Of a stretch of DNA of 64,000 nt, positions 17,977 through 26,685 are shown one piece after another. Made by a program: the position numbers and the translations under genes. The stretch lies in the NCBI RefSeq assembly GCF_028743495.1, contig NZ_CP117968.1; one strand, given 5' to 3'. The stretch is from Allobacillus halotolerans. GTDB taxonomy: Bacteria > Bacillota > Bacilli > Bacillales > Alkalibacillaceae. Position 1 is the first letter of the stretch, and every line of letters begins with the position of its first letter. Below the pieces are notes generated by a model, which saw only the letters and a program-made list of their open reading frames with translations, was not told where the DNA came from and searched no databases.

Positions 17977-20900
17977 GTACTTTCTTAAGAATTTATCTGC
18001 CATCCAGTAATTTTTACCGTTGATTTTAATTCTAACCCAGTTATATTCTATAGTCCCAGCTACAGCTCTTTCAGCAACGATATTACCCTTGGAATCTAAG
18101 CTCAAAGCAACAAATTCTCCTGGTGATAAGGATGCCACTGGAGAACCAGCTGTACCATTTGATGGTGCTGTTCTATAATTTACATTATCTCCATCACTAT
18201 CATAAATTTCGTATAGATTTCTAATATCTAAATATGCTGAATGTACCCAGCCTACTCGGCTGTTATTTTTTACTTTAATCCAATTGCCATCATTATCCCC
18301 TAATGCTTCTAAAGAAGTACCAGAAGATAACATTCCATAGCTTTCATAACTTGTACTAGGGCCTTTGCGGAAGTTAACAGAGCTCTTAACTGTAGCAATT
18401 GTCCCCTCGGGATAACTAGTAGCCACATCTACTGGTTCGAAAGTAATTGTTACATAGTCAGAATGTAACCAACCTTCTTTCCCGTTGTAGATTGCCTTAA
18501 ACCATTTTCCACCATTATCACCAATCAGCTCAATTTCTAACCCATTATCGATTGTTAAGATTCTTTTATAATCCGTAGAAGGACCTTCCCTGAAGTTCAC
18601 ATTTGCAGTTACTTCACCTAATGTTCCGGCCGAGAAGTAGTTTTCGATTTCTGGTATTGGCAATTGAGGCTCTGGTCTAGGTGGTTTGCTAGAGTCCGCC
18701 TTCGGTTGATTTTTGTACTGCGGAACTTCAAATCTTGTTAGTGAATCAAAAACAGATGACCCCAGCATACTATACATTCTTTCAGCCTGAATAATAGGCC
18801 ACATAATGTGAGTAGCATACTGCTTGCCTCGTTGATTAGTCAATTCCACATTGTCCGGATCCCATTTCATTTTATACAAGGTGTTCTGTCCTTGAGAGAT
18901 ATAATTATTAGAAATATTTTTAGCTCCACCGATTACTGCAGATTCTGGAGAAAACCAGTCACGTTCGAAAGCGTAATTTACACCTCCGATTAATGGATTA
19001 TCATCGTGCGCACCATAACCATAAAAGTTATAAACTACTTCATATACATCTTTATGGTTTTTGTTTCGGATAATATCTCCTTTTGAGTTTCTCACGATTT
19101 TACCACTTTTATCCACGCCCACTCCTAGTGCCAATGAGGATGTACCATTCCCAGTCTCGTGTAGTGCGTGTGAGATAAGATAGAATTCATTCAAATCATA
19201 CAGTTCACCTGCTCGAATAAATGCTGATCCAGTATTAGCTAACATTCCCTTACCTTCTAAGTATTCCTTATTTAATTCTGAAGCTGAAATACTTGAAGAT
19301 TCGTCAAGTAGCATAAATTGCAAATAGCCTGGTGTCCCTTTTGGAAAGTTAGCAGGATTTAAGTAATAACGAACATTAGCTTCATCGGCATTAATTTTTC
19401 CAGGACCATCATATTTAGGTAACCCGCTTTTCATTTGTATATCTACCATTCTGTCGAATGAATAACTATACTCCGTAGTTTGATTAGCTTCATACATAGA
19501 ATTTATTTTATCTAAAGTGTTTGACTCAACTATTCCGCTAACTGGTAAGCCTCTGGCTCTTTGAAACTCTTTTACTTTTGTTTCAGTAAAGCCTCCAAAA
19601 TAGTCTGTCACGATAATTCCACCATAACCAATTGCATTTAGTTTTCTCTTAATATCTTTTAGGTCCTGATGGCTTTTTCCAACTTGTAAAGGATGCTCAT
19701 AAATATAATCTAATTGGTCCAGGGTTTCTTTGTTCGCATTACCAGTGACTTTCAAATCATAATAATCTTGGAATTCTCGAACTTTCTTTTCGGTAAAATT
19801 ACCAAAGTAATTTGTTACTAAAATTCCATTGAAACCAACTCGGTTTAATTTCCTCTTCATTGTAGCAATGTTCGAATGACTATTTCCTTGAGAATATCCT
19901 TTAGCCGCTAGTTCATCAAGCGCATTAATAGTGTCTTGATCTAGAGCACCCGAGGAGGAAATACCAGCGAAGTCCTGAAATTCTTTAACCCGTTTCTCAG
20001 TGAAATCACCATAGTATGTTGAGACAATAATTCCGCCAAAACCTAAACTATTCAGTTTCTCTTTAATGTCAATTAAGGCAGAATCGCTTTGTCCTGGCCA
20101 AATGGCAGAATCATAGATGTCATTGATTTTATTCAACGTTTTCCCATCAATGATTCCATGAGGTTTTAAGTTATAATCCCTCTGGAATTGTTTGACTCGC
20201 TTTTCTGTAAAGTCACCGAAATAACTTGTCACGATGATTCCACCATAGCCAATCGCATTAAGCTTCTCTTTGATTCCTCTCAAATCTGAGTCGCTCTTTC
20301 CGACTTGTAAAGAACTATTATAAACAGCATCTAGTTGATCGAGCGTTTCTTGATTCGCTTTGCCTGTCACACTTAAATTATAGTAGTCTTGAAACTCTCT
20401 AACTCGTTTTTCTGTAAAATTACCAAAGTAATCGGTCACAAGAATTCCACTAAATCCAACTTGATTTAGTTTTCGTTTCATGGAAGCAATGTTCGAATGG
20501 CTATCTCCTTGGGAATAACCACTGGCCGCAAGCTCATCCAGTGCTCCTAACGTGCTTTCGTCAAGCACTCCATTAGCGGATAGATCCGCGAACCGTTGAA
20601 ATTCTTTGACTCGCTGTACTGTGTAGTCTCCATAATAACTAGTGACGATAATTCCACTAAAACCTAAACTGTTTAGCTTTTCTTTGACGTCAATTAAGAT
20701 AGGGTCACTTTCTCCTGGTCTAACGGCGGAATCATAGATTCCGTTAAGTTTTGCCAGTGTCTTAGCATCTACAATTCCATGAGCTTTCAAATTATGGTCT
20801 CGTTGAAACTCTATTACCCGTTTCTCCGTATAGTCACCAAAATAATTAGTCACTTTAATGCCACCATAGCCGAGGGCATTTAGCTTTTCTTTAATGCTCT

Positions 20901-21702
20901 TATTTTCTGAATGACTTTTGCCTAGTTGATGCGGACTATTGTAAACAGCATTTAACTCACTAAGCGTATCGGCTTCAACTTCTCCTGTTTCCGGGAGTCC
21001 ATAATACGTTTGAAACTCAAGAACTCGTTGTTCAGTGTAATCACCAAAATAATCGGTTACCGTGATCCCATTAAAGCCAATATGATTTAATTTCACTTTG
21101 AAGTCAGATATCCCCGGTGCTCGATCTCCTACTTTGTAGGATCCATCAGAGGAAATTGATTGAATCGACATCGTATTTTGTTGAGACTGTGTAGTCTGTT
21201 TATCTTCAGATTCCTCACTGGAGGTCTCTTCGGTTGTGTCTTCGGATGAATTCTTTTCATCAATACGATCGTCTTGTTCAGAATCATGTTCTTTCTCTTG
21301 TCCATCAAGCGTTGAATCTTCTTGTTCTTCATATGTAGATTCTTTACTATCTTTCTCGGAATCTAGCTGCTTTTTCTCCTGATTCTCTTCCTGATCTTCA
21401 ATTAAATCCGCTGATTCTTCTTGATCCCTATCAGATTCATTACTTGATTCTTTTGATTCTGACGTTTCACCTTCATGATCAACGGTATCGTCAGTTGATT
21501 CTTCACCAGCTGATTCATTCGTACTGGTTTCATCTTCAGTTTCAATTGTTTCGGATTCCTCCGACTTGGCTTCACCGCTTTCATTCTCATCGACTTCAGT
21601 ATCTTCTACAATTGATTCATCACTTTCCTCAGCACCAACCACCGACGGCACCATTATTAAGAAAAAAGCAAGAAAAATTAACAGAACATTCTTTATTCTC
21701 AC
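17974..21702 (-). CDS. Secreted N-acetylglucosaminidase with eight peptidoglycan-binding repeats and SH3 domains
   Basis: 1242 residues, exported. Signal peptide 1-24 (cut after VVGA), then about 155 residues almost entirely Glu/Asp/Ser/Thr (halophile-like acidic linker), eight PG_binding_1 repeats of about 69 residues (about 190-745), a LytD/GH73-type glucosaminidase domain (about 760-1010, with the SHALHETGNGTSSLA catalytic Glu motif), a proline-rich joint (KPPRPEPQLPIP) and three SH3-type wall-binding domains. It cleaves glycan strands in the wall. Repeats 3-5 resemble repeats 6-8 in order, showing an internal three-repeat duplication. Start is GTG at 21700-21702 after AAGGAGGTG. Its N-terminal half is almost the same DNA as in the amidase gene upstream. 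Confidence 0.92.
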   Translation of the reverse strand: MRIKNVLLIFLAFFLIMVPSVVGAEESDESIVEDTEVDENESGEAKSEESETIETEDETSTNESAGEESTDDTVDHEGETSESKESSNESDRDQEESADLIEDQEENQEKKQLDSEKDSKESTYEEQEDSTLDGQEKEHDSEQDDRIDEKNSSEDTTEETSSEESEDKQTTQSQQNTMSIQSISSDGSYKVGDRAPGISDFKVKLNHIGFNGITVTDYFGDYTEQRVLEFQTYYGLPETGEVEADTLSELNAVYNSPHQLGKSHSENKSIKEKLNALGYGGIKVTNYFGDYTEKRVIEFQRDHNLKAHGIVDAKTLAKLNGIYDSAVRPGESDPILIDVKEKLNSLGFSGIIVTSYYGDYTVQRVKEFQRFADLSANGVLDESTLGALDELAASGYSQGDSHSNIASMKRKLNQVGFSGILVTDYFGNFTEKRVREFQDYYNLSVTGKANQETLDQLDAVYNSSLQVGKSDSDLRGIKEKLNAIGYGGIIVTSYFGDFTEKRVKQFQRDYNLKPHGIIDGKTLNKINDIYDSAIWPGQSDSALIDIKEKLNSLGFGGIIVSTYYGDFTEKRVKEFQDFAGISSSGALDQDTINALDELAAKGYSQGNSHSNIATMKRKLNRVGFNGILVTNYFGNFTEKKVREFQDYYDLKVTGNANKETLDQLDYIYEHPLQVGKSHQDLKDIKRKLNAIGYGGIIVTDYFGGFTETKVKEFQRARGLPVSGIVESNTLDKINSMYEANQTTEYSYSFDRMVDIQMKSGLPKYDGPGKINADEANVRYYLNPANFPKGTPGYLQFMLLDESSSISASELNKEYLEGKGMLANTGSAFIRAGELYDLNEFYLISHALHETGNGTSSLALGVGVDKSGKIVRNSKGDIIRNKNHKDVYEVVYNFYGYGAHDDNPLIGGVNYAFERDWFSPESAVIGGAKNISNNYISQGQNTLYKMKWDPDNVELTNQRGKQYATHIMWPIIQAERMYSMLGSSVFDSLTRFEVPQYKNQPKADSSKPPRPEPQLPIPEIENYFSAGTLGEVTANVNFREGPSTDYKRILTIDNGLEIELIGDNGGKWFKAIYNGKEGWLHSDYVTITFEPVDVATSYPEGTIATVKSSVNFRKGPSTSYESYGMLSSGTSLEALGDNDGNWIKVKNNSRVGWVHSAYLDIRNLYEIYDSDGDNVNYRTAPSNGTAGSPVASLSPGEFVALSLDSKGNIVAERAVAGTIEYNWVRIKINGKNYWMADKFLRKY
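20035..21679 (-). repeat. Long direct repeat, copy 1 (offset 2984 bp)
   Basis: Nearly identical at the DNA level to 23019-24663. By eye I count six base differences, all in the acidic linker and all changing an amino acid (D/G, K/E, R/G, E/K, L/S, G/E); the peptidoglycan-binding part appears identical. Confidence 0.9.
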
Positions 21703-21801
21703 TTTTTCACCTCCTTATATTAATTTAAGACCCTAATTCTAACTAAAAAGTTAAGTTAATCTTGTAACAACTAATTAGTAGATTGCTAGAGCCTTACCAT
21801 G

Positions 21802-21814
21802 ATAATATTACCAT
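21802..21814 (-). promoter_or_regulatory. Upstream motif shared by the two hydrolase genes, copy 1
   Basis: ATAATATTACCAT on the plus strand, 100 bases before the glucosaminidase start; the amidase gene has ATAATGTTACCAT 85 bases before its start. Flanks differ, so it may be a binding site or -10 region. Confidence 0.4.
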
Positions 21815-21880
21815 ATATTTCGACTTTTGTTGACATGTCATTTTACCTATTAATTGCGCTCTCTTGTATGTTAATTACAT

Positions 21881-21915
21881 AAAAAAACAAGAGTCTAATA
21901 TAAATTGACTCTTGT
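21881..21915 (-). terminator. Terminator of the amidase gene
   Basis: ACAAGAGTC (21887-21895) / GACTCTTGT (21907-21915) stem with seven T on the minus strand after it. The two hydrolase genes are thus separate transcription units. Confidence 0.85.
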
Positions 21916-21926
21916 AAATTTGCCTA

Positions 21927-24695
21927 TTATTTTTCTTTTAATCTAAATGAGTTACCAATTGCTTCCGCCGTCCATTGTGCTAGTTTTTGTCGATACGAAG
22001 ACTGTCTTAATAAATCATTTTCTTCTTTATTATCAATAAACAAGTACTCAATTAATATCGAAGGCATATCACTATTCCTTAAGACATTAAAGTTGGCATC
22101 TTGCTTTCCTCTATCAACAGCGTCAATTCGTTTGACCAGATAGTTATGAATATCTTCTTGTCTTTCTTTATCTTCAAGTGTGATATCTCTATCATGAATA
22201 AAGGTTTCAAATCCTTTACCTAATCCCATATATGCGTTACTATGAACACTCAGGAAATAATCTGAACCCAATTGATTGGCTCTTTCAGATCTTCTTTCTA
22301 GTTCTATAAACTTATCTACTGTTCTTGATAGATTCACCATTATTCCATAATAACTGTTAGTTAACTCATTCGCTAAACGTAAAGAAATATCTAGTACAAT
22401 ATCTTTTTCTTTTAATCCATAACCTGTTGCACCACTGTCATGTCCTCCATGACCTGGATCAATGAATAATTTTACTACACTATTTTTTAACTCTTTATAG
22501 GTTGATGGGTCCACTACTCCTGTTACTTTCAAACCATAATCTTTTTGAAATTCCTTCACTTTCCCTTCAGTGTATTCGCCGAAGTAATCACTCTCGATAA
22601 TACCAGAATACCCTAGATTATTTAGTAGTTTCTTAACCTCTATAATCTCTGAGTCACTTTTTCCTTTGTAATAAGAATTGTTAAATGCATAATTTAATTT
22701 ACTCAGTGTCACTTTATCAACAATCCCATGAGGTTTCAAATTATAGTGTTCTTGAAACTCTTTTACTCTTTTGTTTGTAAAGTCTCCAAAATAACTTGTC
22801 TCTAATATGCCACCAAAGCCAATAGTATTCAGCTTATGTTTGAACTCTTTTATATCATTACTCGACTTACCTAATTGTAAAGGGTGATTATAAACTTCAT
22901 TGATTTTATCTAGCGTTCGAGAATCAATTATGCCATTAGCAGACAAGCCGTAGTAATTTTGAAACTCTATGACTCTTTTTTCAGAAAAACTACCATAAAA
23001 GCTAGAAACAATAATTCCACCAAAACCTAAACTATTCAGTTTCTCTTTAATGTCAATTAAGGCAGAATCGCTTTGTCCTGGCCAAATGGCAGAATCATAG
23101 ATGTCATTGATTTTATTCAACGTTTTCCCATCAATGATTCCATGAGGTTTTAAGTTATAATCCCTCTGGAATTGTTTGACTCGCTTTTCTGTAAAGTCAC
23201 CGAAATAACTTGTCACGATGATTCCACCATAGCCAATCGCATTAAGCTTCTCTTTGATTCCTCTCAAATCTGAGTCGCTCTTTCCGACTTGTAAAGAACT
23301 ATTATAAACAGCATCTAGTTGATCGAGCGTTTCTTGATTCGCTTTGCCTGTCACACTTAAATTATAGTAGTCTTGAAACTCTCTAACTCGTTTTTCTGTA
23401 AAATTACCAAAGTAATCGGTCACAAGAATTCCACTAAATCCAACTTGATTTAGTTTTCGTTTCATGGAAGCAATGTTCGAATGGCTATCTCCTTGGGAAT
23501 AACCACTGGCCGCAAGCTCATCCAGTGCTCCTAACGTGCTTTCGTCAAGCACTCCATTAGCGGATAGATCCGCGAACCGTTGAAATTCTTTGACTCGCTG
23601 TACTGTGTAGTCTCCATAATAACTAGTGACGATAATTCCACTAAAACCTAAACTGTTTAGCTTTTCTTTGACGTCAATTAAGATAGGGTCACTTTCTCCT
23701 GGTCTAACGGCGGAATCATAGATTCCGTTAAGTTTTGCCAGTGTCTTAGCATCTACAATTCCATGAGCTTTCAAATTATGGTCTCGTTGAAACTCTATTA
23801 CCCGTTTCTCCGTATAGTCACCAAAATAATTAGTCACTTTAATGCCACCATAGCCGAGGGCATTTAGCTTTTCTTTAATGCTCTTATTTTCTGAATGACT
23901 TTTGCCTAGTTGATGCGGACTATTGTAAACAGCATTTAACTCACTAAGCGTATCGGCTTCAACTTCTCCTGTTTCCGGGAGTCCATAATACGTTTGAAAC
24001 TCAAGAACTCGTTGTTCAGTGTAATCACCAAAATAATCGGTTACCGTGATCCCATTAAAGCCAATATGATTTAATTTCACTTTGAAGTCAGATATCCCCG
24101 GTGCTCGATCTCCTACTTTGTAGGATCCATCAGAGGAAATTGATTGAATCGACATCGTATTTTGTTGAGACTGTGTAGTCTGTTTATCTTCAGATTCCTC
24201 ACTGGAGGTCTCTTCGGTTGTGTCTTCGGATGAATTCTTTTCATCAATACGATCGTCTTGTTCAGAATCATGTTCTTTCTCTTGTTCATCAAGCGTTGAA
24301 TCTTCTTGTTCTTCATATGTAGATTCTTTACTATCTTTCTCGGAATCTAGCTGCTTTTTCTCCTGATTCTCTTCCTGATCTTCAATTGAATCCGCTGATT
24401 CTTTTTGATCCCCATCAGATTCATTACTTGATTCTTTTGATTCTGACGTTTCACCTTCATGATCAACGGTATCGTCAGTTGATTCTTCACCAGCTGATTC
24501 ATTCGTACTGGTTTCATCTTCAGTTTCAATTGTTTCGGATTCCTCCGACTCGGCTTCACCGCTTTCATTCTCACCGACTTCAGTATCTTCTACAATTGAT
24601 TCATCACTTTCCTCAGCACCAACCACCGACGGCACCATTATTAAGAAAAAAACAAGAAAAATTGAAACTAAAAAAAGATTTTTCTTTCGTTTCAA
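21927..24695 (-). CDS. Secreted N-acetylmuramoyl-L-alanine amidase with eight peptidoglycan-binding repeats
   Basis: 922 residues. Signal peptide, acidic linker and repeats 1 to mid-6 match the glucosaminidase at 17974-21702; repeats 6-8 then diverge and lead to a C-terminal Amidase_3 domain (about 748-917). Zinc-site motifs are visible: IDPGHGGHDSGA (His), LSVHSNA (His) and the catalytic Glu in SILIEYLFI. It cleaves the lactyl-alanine bond of peptidoglycan. Start is TTG at 24693-24695 with GGGGGAT seven bases ahead; no ATG fits the signal peptide. The two proteins carry the same wall-targeting half on different catalytic heads, so they should bind the same wall sites and cut different bonds. 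Confidence 0.92.
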   Translation of the reverse strand: MKRKKNLFLVSIFLVFFLIMVPSVVGAEESDESIVEDTEVGENESGEAESEESETIETEDETSTNESAGEESTDDTVDHEGETSESKESSNESDGDQKESADSIEDQEENQEKKQLDSEKDSKESTYEEQEDSTLDEQEKEHDSEQDDRIDEKNSSEDTTEETSSEESEDKQTTQSQQNTMSIQSISSDGSYKVGDRAPGISDFKVKLNHIGFNGITVTDYFGDYTEQRVLEFQTYYGLPETGEVEADTLSELNAVYNSPHQLGKSHSENKSIKEKLNALGYGGIKVTNYFGDYTEKRVIEFQRDHNLKAHGIVDAKTLAKLNGIYDSAVRPGESDPILIDVKEKLNSLGFSGIIVTSYYGDYTVQRVKEFQRFADLSANGVLDESTLGALDELAASGYSQGDSHSNIASMKRKLNQVGFSGILVTDYFGNFTEKRVREFQDYYNLSVTGKANQETLDQLDAVYNSSLQVGKSDSDLRGIKEKLNAIGYGGIIVTSYFGDFTEKRVKQFQRDYNLKPHGIIDGKTLNKINDIYDSAIWPGQSDSALIDIKEKLNSLGFGGIIVSSFYGSFSEKRVIEFQNYYGLSANGIIDSRTLDKINEVYNHPLQLGKSSNDIKEFKHKLNTIGFGGILETSYFGDFTNKRVKEFQEHYNLKPHGIVDKVTLSKLNYAFNNSYYKGKSDSEIIEVKKLLNNLGYSGIIESDYFGEYTEGKVKEFQKDYGLKVTGVVDPSTYKELKNSVVKLFIDPGHGGHDSGATGYGLKEKDIVLDISLRLANELTNSYYGIMVNLSRTVDKFIELERRSERANQLGSDYFLSVHSNAYMGLGKGFETFIHDRDITLEDKERQEDIHNYLVKRIDAVDRGKQDANFNVLRNSDMPSILIEYLFIDNKEENDLLRQSSYRQKLAQWTAEAIGNSFRLKEK
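23019..24663 (-). repeat. Long direct repeat, copy 2
   Basis: Partner of 20035-21679. The match starts inside repeat 6 of the amidase gene and ends in the signal-peptide codons, so both borders lie within coding sequence. Confidence 0.9.
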
Positions 24696-24779
24696 ACAGA
24701 ATCCCCCTTCGTAAATATGTCTCTACTTCAGTTTAAAGACTATCACTTCTTTAAGTAAGAAGAAAAATCATTTTCTCGT

Positions 24780-24792
24780 ATAATGTTACCAT
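24780..24792 (-). promoter_or_regulatory. Upstream motif shared by the two hydrolase genes, copy 2
   Basis: ATAATGTTACCAT; see 21802-21814. Confidence 0.4.
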
Positions 24793-24870
24793 GATATCCC
24801 AAAAAAGTTTATACTACTTTTGAACGAATATAAAGAAATATTAAATTTTTATTGCATTAAGTAAATATTA

Positions 24871-24899
24871 TTGTGAATTGGCGGGAATCATTATATTAT
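24871..24899 (+). promoter_or_regulatory. Promoter of the racemase gene
   Basis: TTGTGA (24871-24876), 17-bp spacer, TATTAT (24894-24899), about 50 bases before the start. Confidence 0.5.
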
Positions 24900-24950
24900 G
24901 TTTAGGTAGAAAACTTTACTATATGAAGATAGAAAGTGTGAATAACAAAA

Positions 24951-25673
24951 ATGAAAACAGTTGGAATATTGGGAGGCATGGGGCCAGCTGCGACTGTAGA
25001 CCTCTTTAATAAAATAGTTAACCAAACTCCAGTTAATGAAGAAAAAGACCATTTACCAATAGTCATTTATAATAACCCTCAAATCCCTTCAAGGGTTGAT
25101 GCGATTTTGAGAAACGGTCCAAGTCCACTACCAGCGTTAATTCAAACCGCACAAGAATTAGAGAAACTTAATGTAGATTCAATTGTTATGCCTTGTCATA
25201 CAGCACACAATTGGTATGAAGAGCTCCAAGATGCGATAAAAACACCTATCATTAACATGGTTACCAATACCTATAATATATTAAATAAGAATAAATTCTA
25301 CCATCATAAAAAATTATTATTATTGGCTACCCCTGGAACTATTGAACGTAAAATTTATAGTAACCAATTTATGAATAGTAATATTGAACTTATTACGCCT
25401 AATGAAATAGAGCAAAGGACTGTTTCAGAGGTAATACTTGATGTAAAGAAAGGTGAACAGTTACCTAGTAAGTCTCTTAATAGATTACTTAATATCTTGC
25501 AGAATTATGAGCAAAAAGGGGTTGTTGGCGTTATTGGTGGCTGTACCGAAATTCCTTTGATTTTTCCATATGTAAAAAACAGTATGGTAAAGATTGATCC
25601 CACCTTACTATTAGCCCGGCGAGTAGTTTTGGAAATGTCAGAAACTAACCTTCATAATCAAAATTTAAATTAA
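24951..25673 (+). CDS. Aspartate/glutamate racemase family protein
   Basis: A 240-residue cofactor-independent racemase. MKTVGILGGMGPAAT opens the fold; the two catalytic cysteines are in MPCHTAH (C82) and IGGCTEIPL (about 198). The second motif with TEIPL is typical of the aspartate racemase/RacX group, not MurI. It makes D-Asp or D-Glu (or another D-amino acid) in the cytosol. It is convergent with the ATP-grasp/Mur-ligase operon and shares its terminator, so a supply role for a D-amino-acid-containing polymer is plausible but not shown. The ribosome binding site is weak (AGAAAGTGTG). Confidence 0.88.
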   Translation: MKTVGILGGMGPAATVDLFNKIVNQTPVNEEKDHLPIVIYNNPQIPSRVDAILRNGPSPLPALIQTAQELEKLNVDSIVMPCHTAHNWYEELQDAIKTPIINMVTNTYNILNKNKFYHHKKLLLLATPGTIERKIYSNQFMNSNIELITPNEIEQRTVSEVILDVKKGEQLPSKSLNRLLNILQNYEQKGVVGVIGGCTEIPLIFPYVKNSMVKIDPTLLLARRVVLEMSETNLHNQNLN

Positions 25674-25688
25674 AATCACAAAAATTAA

Positions 25689-25728
25689 GGTGACCAACTC
25701 CTGTGGAGAAATTGGTCACCCTTTTTAT
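25689..25728. terminator. Bidirectional terminator between racemase and ddl
   Basis: GGTGACCAA (25689-25697) / TTGGTCACC (25712-25720) with T-run on the right and A-rich sequence on the left. It would end the 14-gene leftward operon. Confidence 0.85.
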
Positions 25729-25740
25729 TGCCATTTTCCG

Positions 25741-26664
25741 TTAATTCTTCGCCAATTTTATTAGGTGGGAAATTAATTGATCATAATTTAAACCATAAGC
25801 ATTAGCTGCGTCTGGGAATAAGCTAGTTGGTGTCATTCCCGGTAAAGTATTAACCTCTAGCATAAATATTTCCATCTGGTCAGTCACAATAAAATCAACT
25901 CGTGAATAATGTCTACATCCTAAGGCTTTATGAGCATTTATTGCATATTCTTTTAAGGATTTTTCTAATGAAGTTTCAATATTAGCAGGGCAAACATGTT
26001 CGCTACCACCCTCTGTGTATTTTGACTCAAAATCATAATATTCATTCTTAGGTATAATTTGAATGACAGGTAAAGCAACTGGTCCATCATCGTCCAATAT
26101 AGCTACTGTAAACTCTTGTCCTTTTACATAATCCTCGATCAATATTTCTTTATCATACTTGAATGCATTATTAACACTTTTTTCTAAATCGCTCTTTTCC
26201 TTTATAATTGAAAAACCAAAGCTTGATCCCTCTCTATTAGGTTTTACGATAATAGGATATGAAAAGTTTGAATTGACAGTGTCTAATTTCAAATTTAGAT
26301 CATCTGAATTCGAAATACTTAAGAAATTTGCTGTAGGAATATTCTTTTGATTAGCAATTTCCTTCGTTAAGGATTTATTTATTGCCAAGCTAGATGACGT
26401 GTGATCAGAACCTATATATGGCTTACCTAACAATTGTAGTAAGGCTTGTATTTTCCCATCTTCTCCATCTTTACCATGCAAAGCTATATAAATAAGATCA
26501 TGGCTTCCAATTTCAACAATTAGTTCATTAAGTTGGTTTATTTTAAAATCATATAGAGAAGCGTTATAATCTTGTTTTATTAAGGATTCATAAATACCTT
26601 TTCCTGTTTTTAAAGATACTTCACGCTCACTGGATTCTCCTCCATAGATCACCAATATTTTCAT
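25741..26664 (-). CDS. ddl: D-alanine--D-alanine ligase homologue
   Basis: A 307-residue ATP-grasp ligase: MKILVIYGGESSEREVSL, ALHGKDGEDGKIQ, PNREGSSFGF, the omega-loop region NEYYDFESKYTEGG with the Tyr/Lys pair of true D-Ala-D-Ala enzymes (not the VanA-type D-Ala-D-Lac loop), and MLEVNTLPGMTPTSLFP with the Mg-binding Glu/Asn. It joins two D-amino acids with ATP. It is the last gene of the ATP-grasp/Mur operon, 21 bp behind the MurF-like gene. Canonical ddl-murF order is reversed here, and no other peptidoglycan precursor gene is present, so it may be a dedicated second ligase. GAGG precedes the ATG. Confidence 0.9.
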   Translation of the reverse strand: MKILVIYGGESSEREVSLKTGKGIYESLIKQDYNASLYDFKINQLNELIVEIGSHDLIYIALHGKDGEDGKIQALLQLLGKPYIGSDHTSSSLAINKSLTKEIANQKNIPTANFLSISNSDDLNLKLDTVNSNFSYPIIVKPNREGSSFGFSIIKEKSDLEKSVNNAFKYDKEILIEDYVKGQEFTVAILDDDGPVALPVIQIIPKNEYYDFESKYTEGGSEHVCPANIETSLEKSLKEYAINAHKALGCRHYSRVDFIVTDQMEIFMLEVNTLPGMTPTSLFPDAANAYGLNYDQLISHLIKLAKN

Positions 26665-26685
26665 AAATTAACCTCATCCCTCTGA

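Noticed and set aside
21444..21728. Open frame opposite the acidic linker of the hydrolase genes (also 24386-24736)
   Set aside because: It is a shadow of the Glu/Asp/Ser-rich coding strand, giving His/Leu-rich antisense translation, and has no RBS.
24780..24800. WalR box upstream of the amidase gene
   Set aside because: One half-site (TGTTAC) is present, but the second TGT half-site at the right spacing is not.
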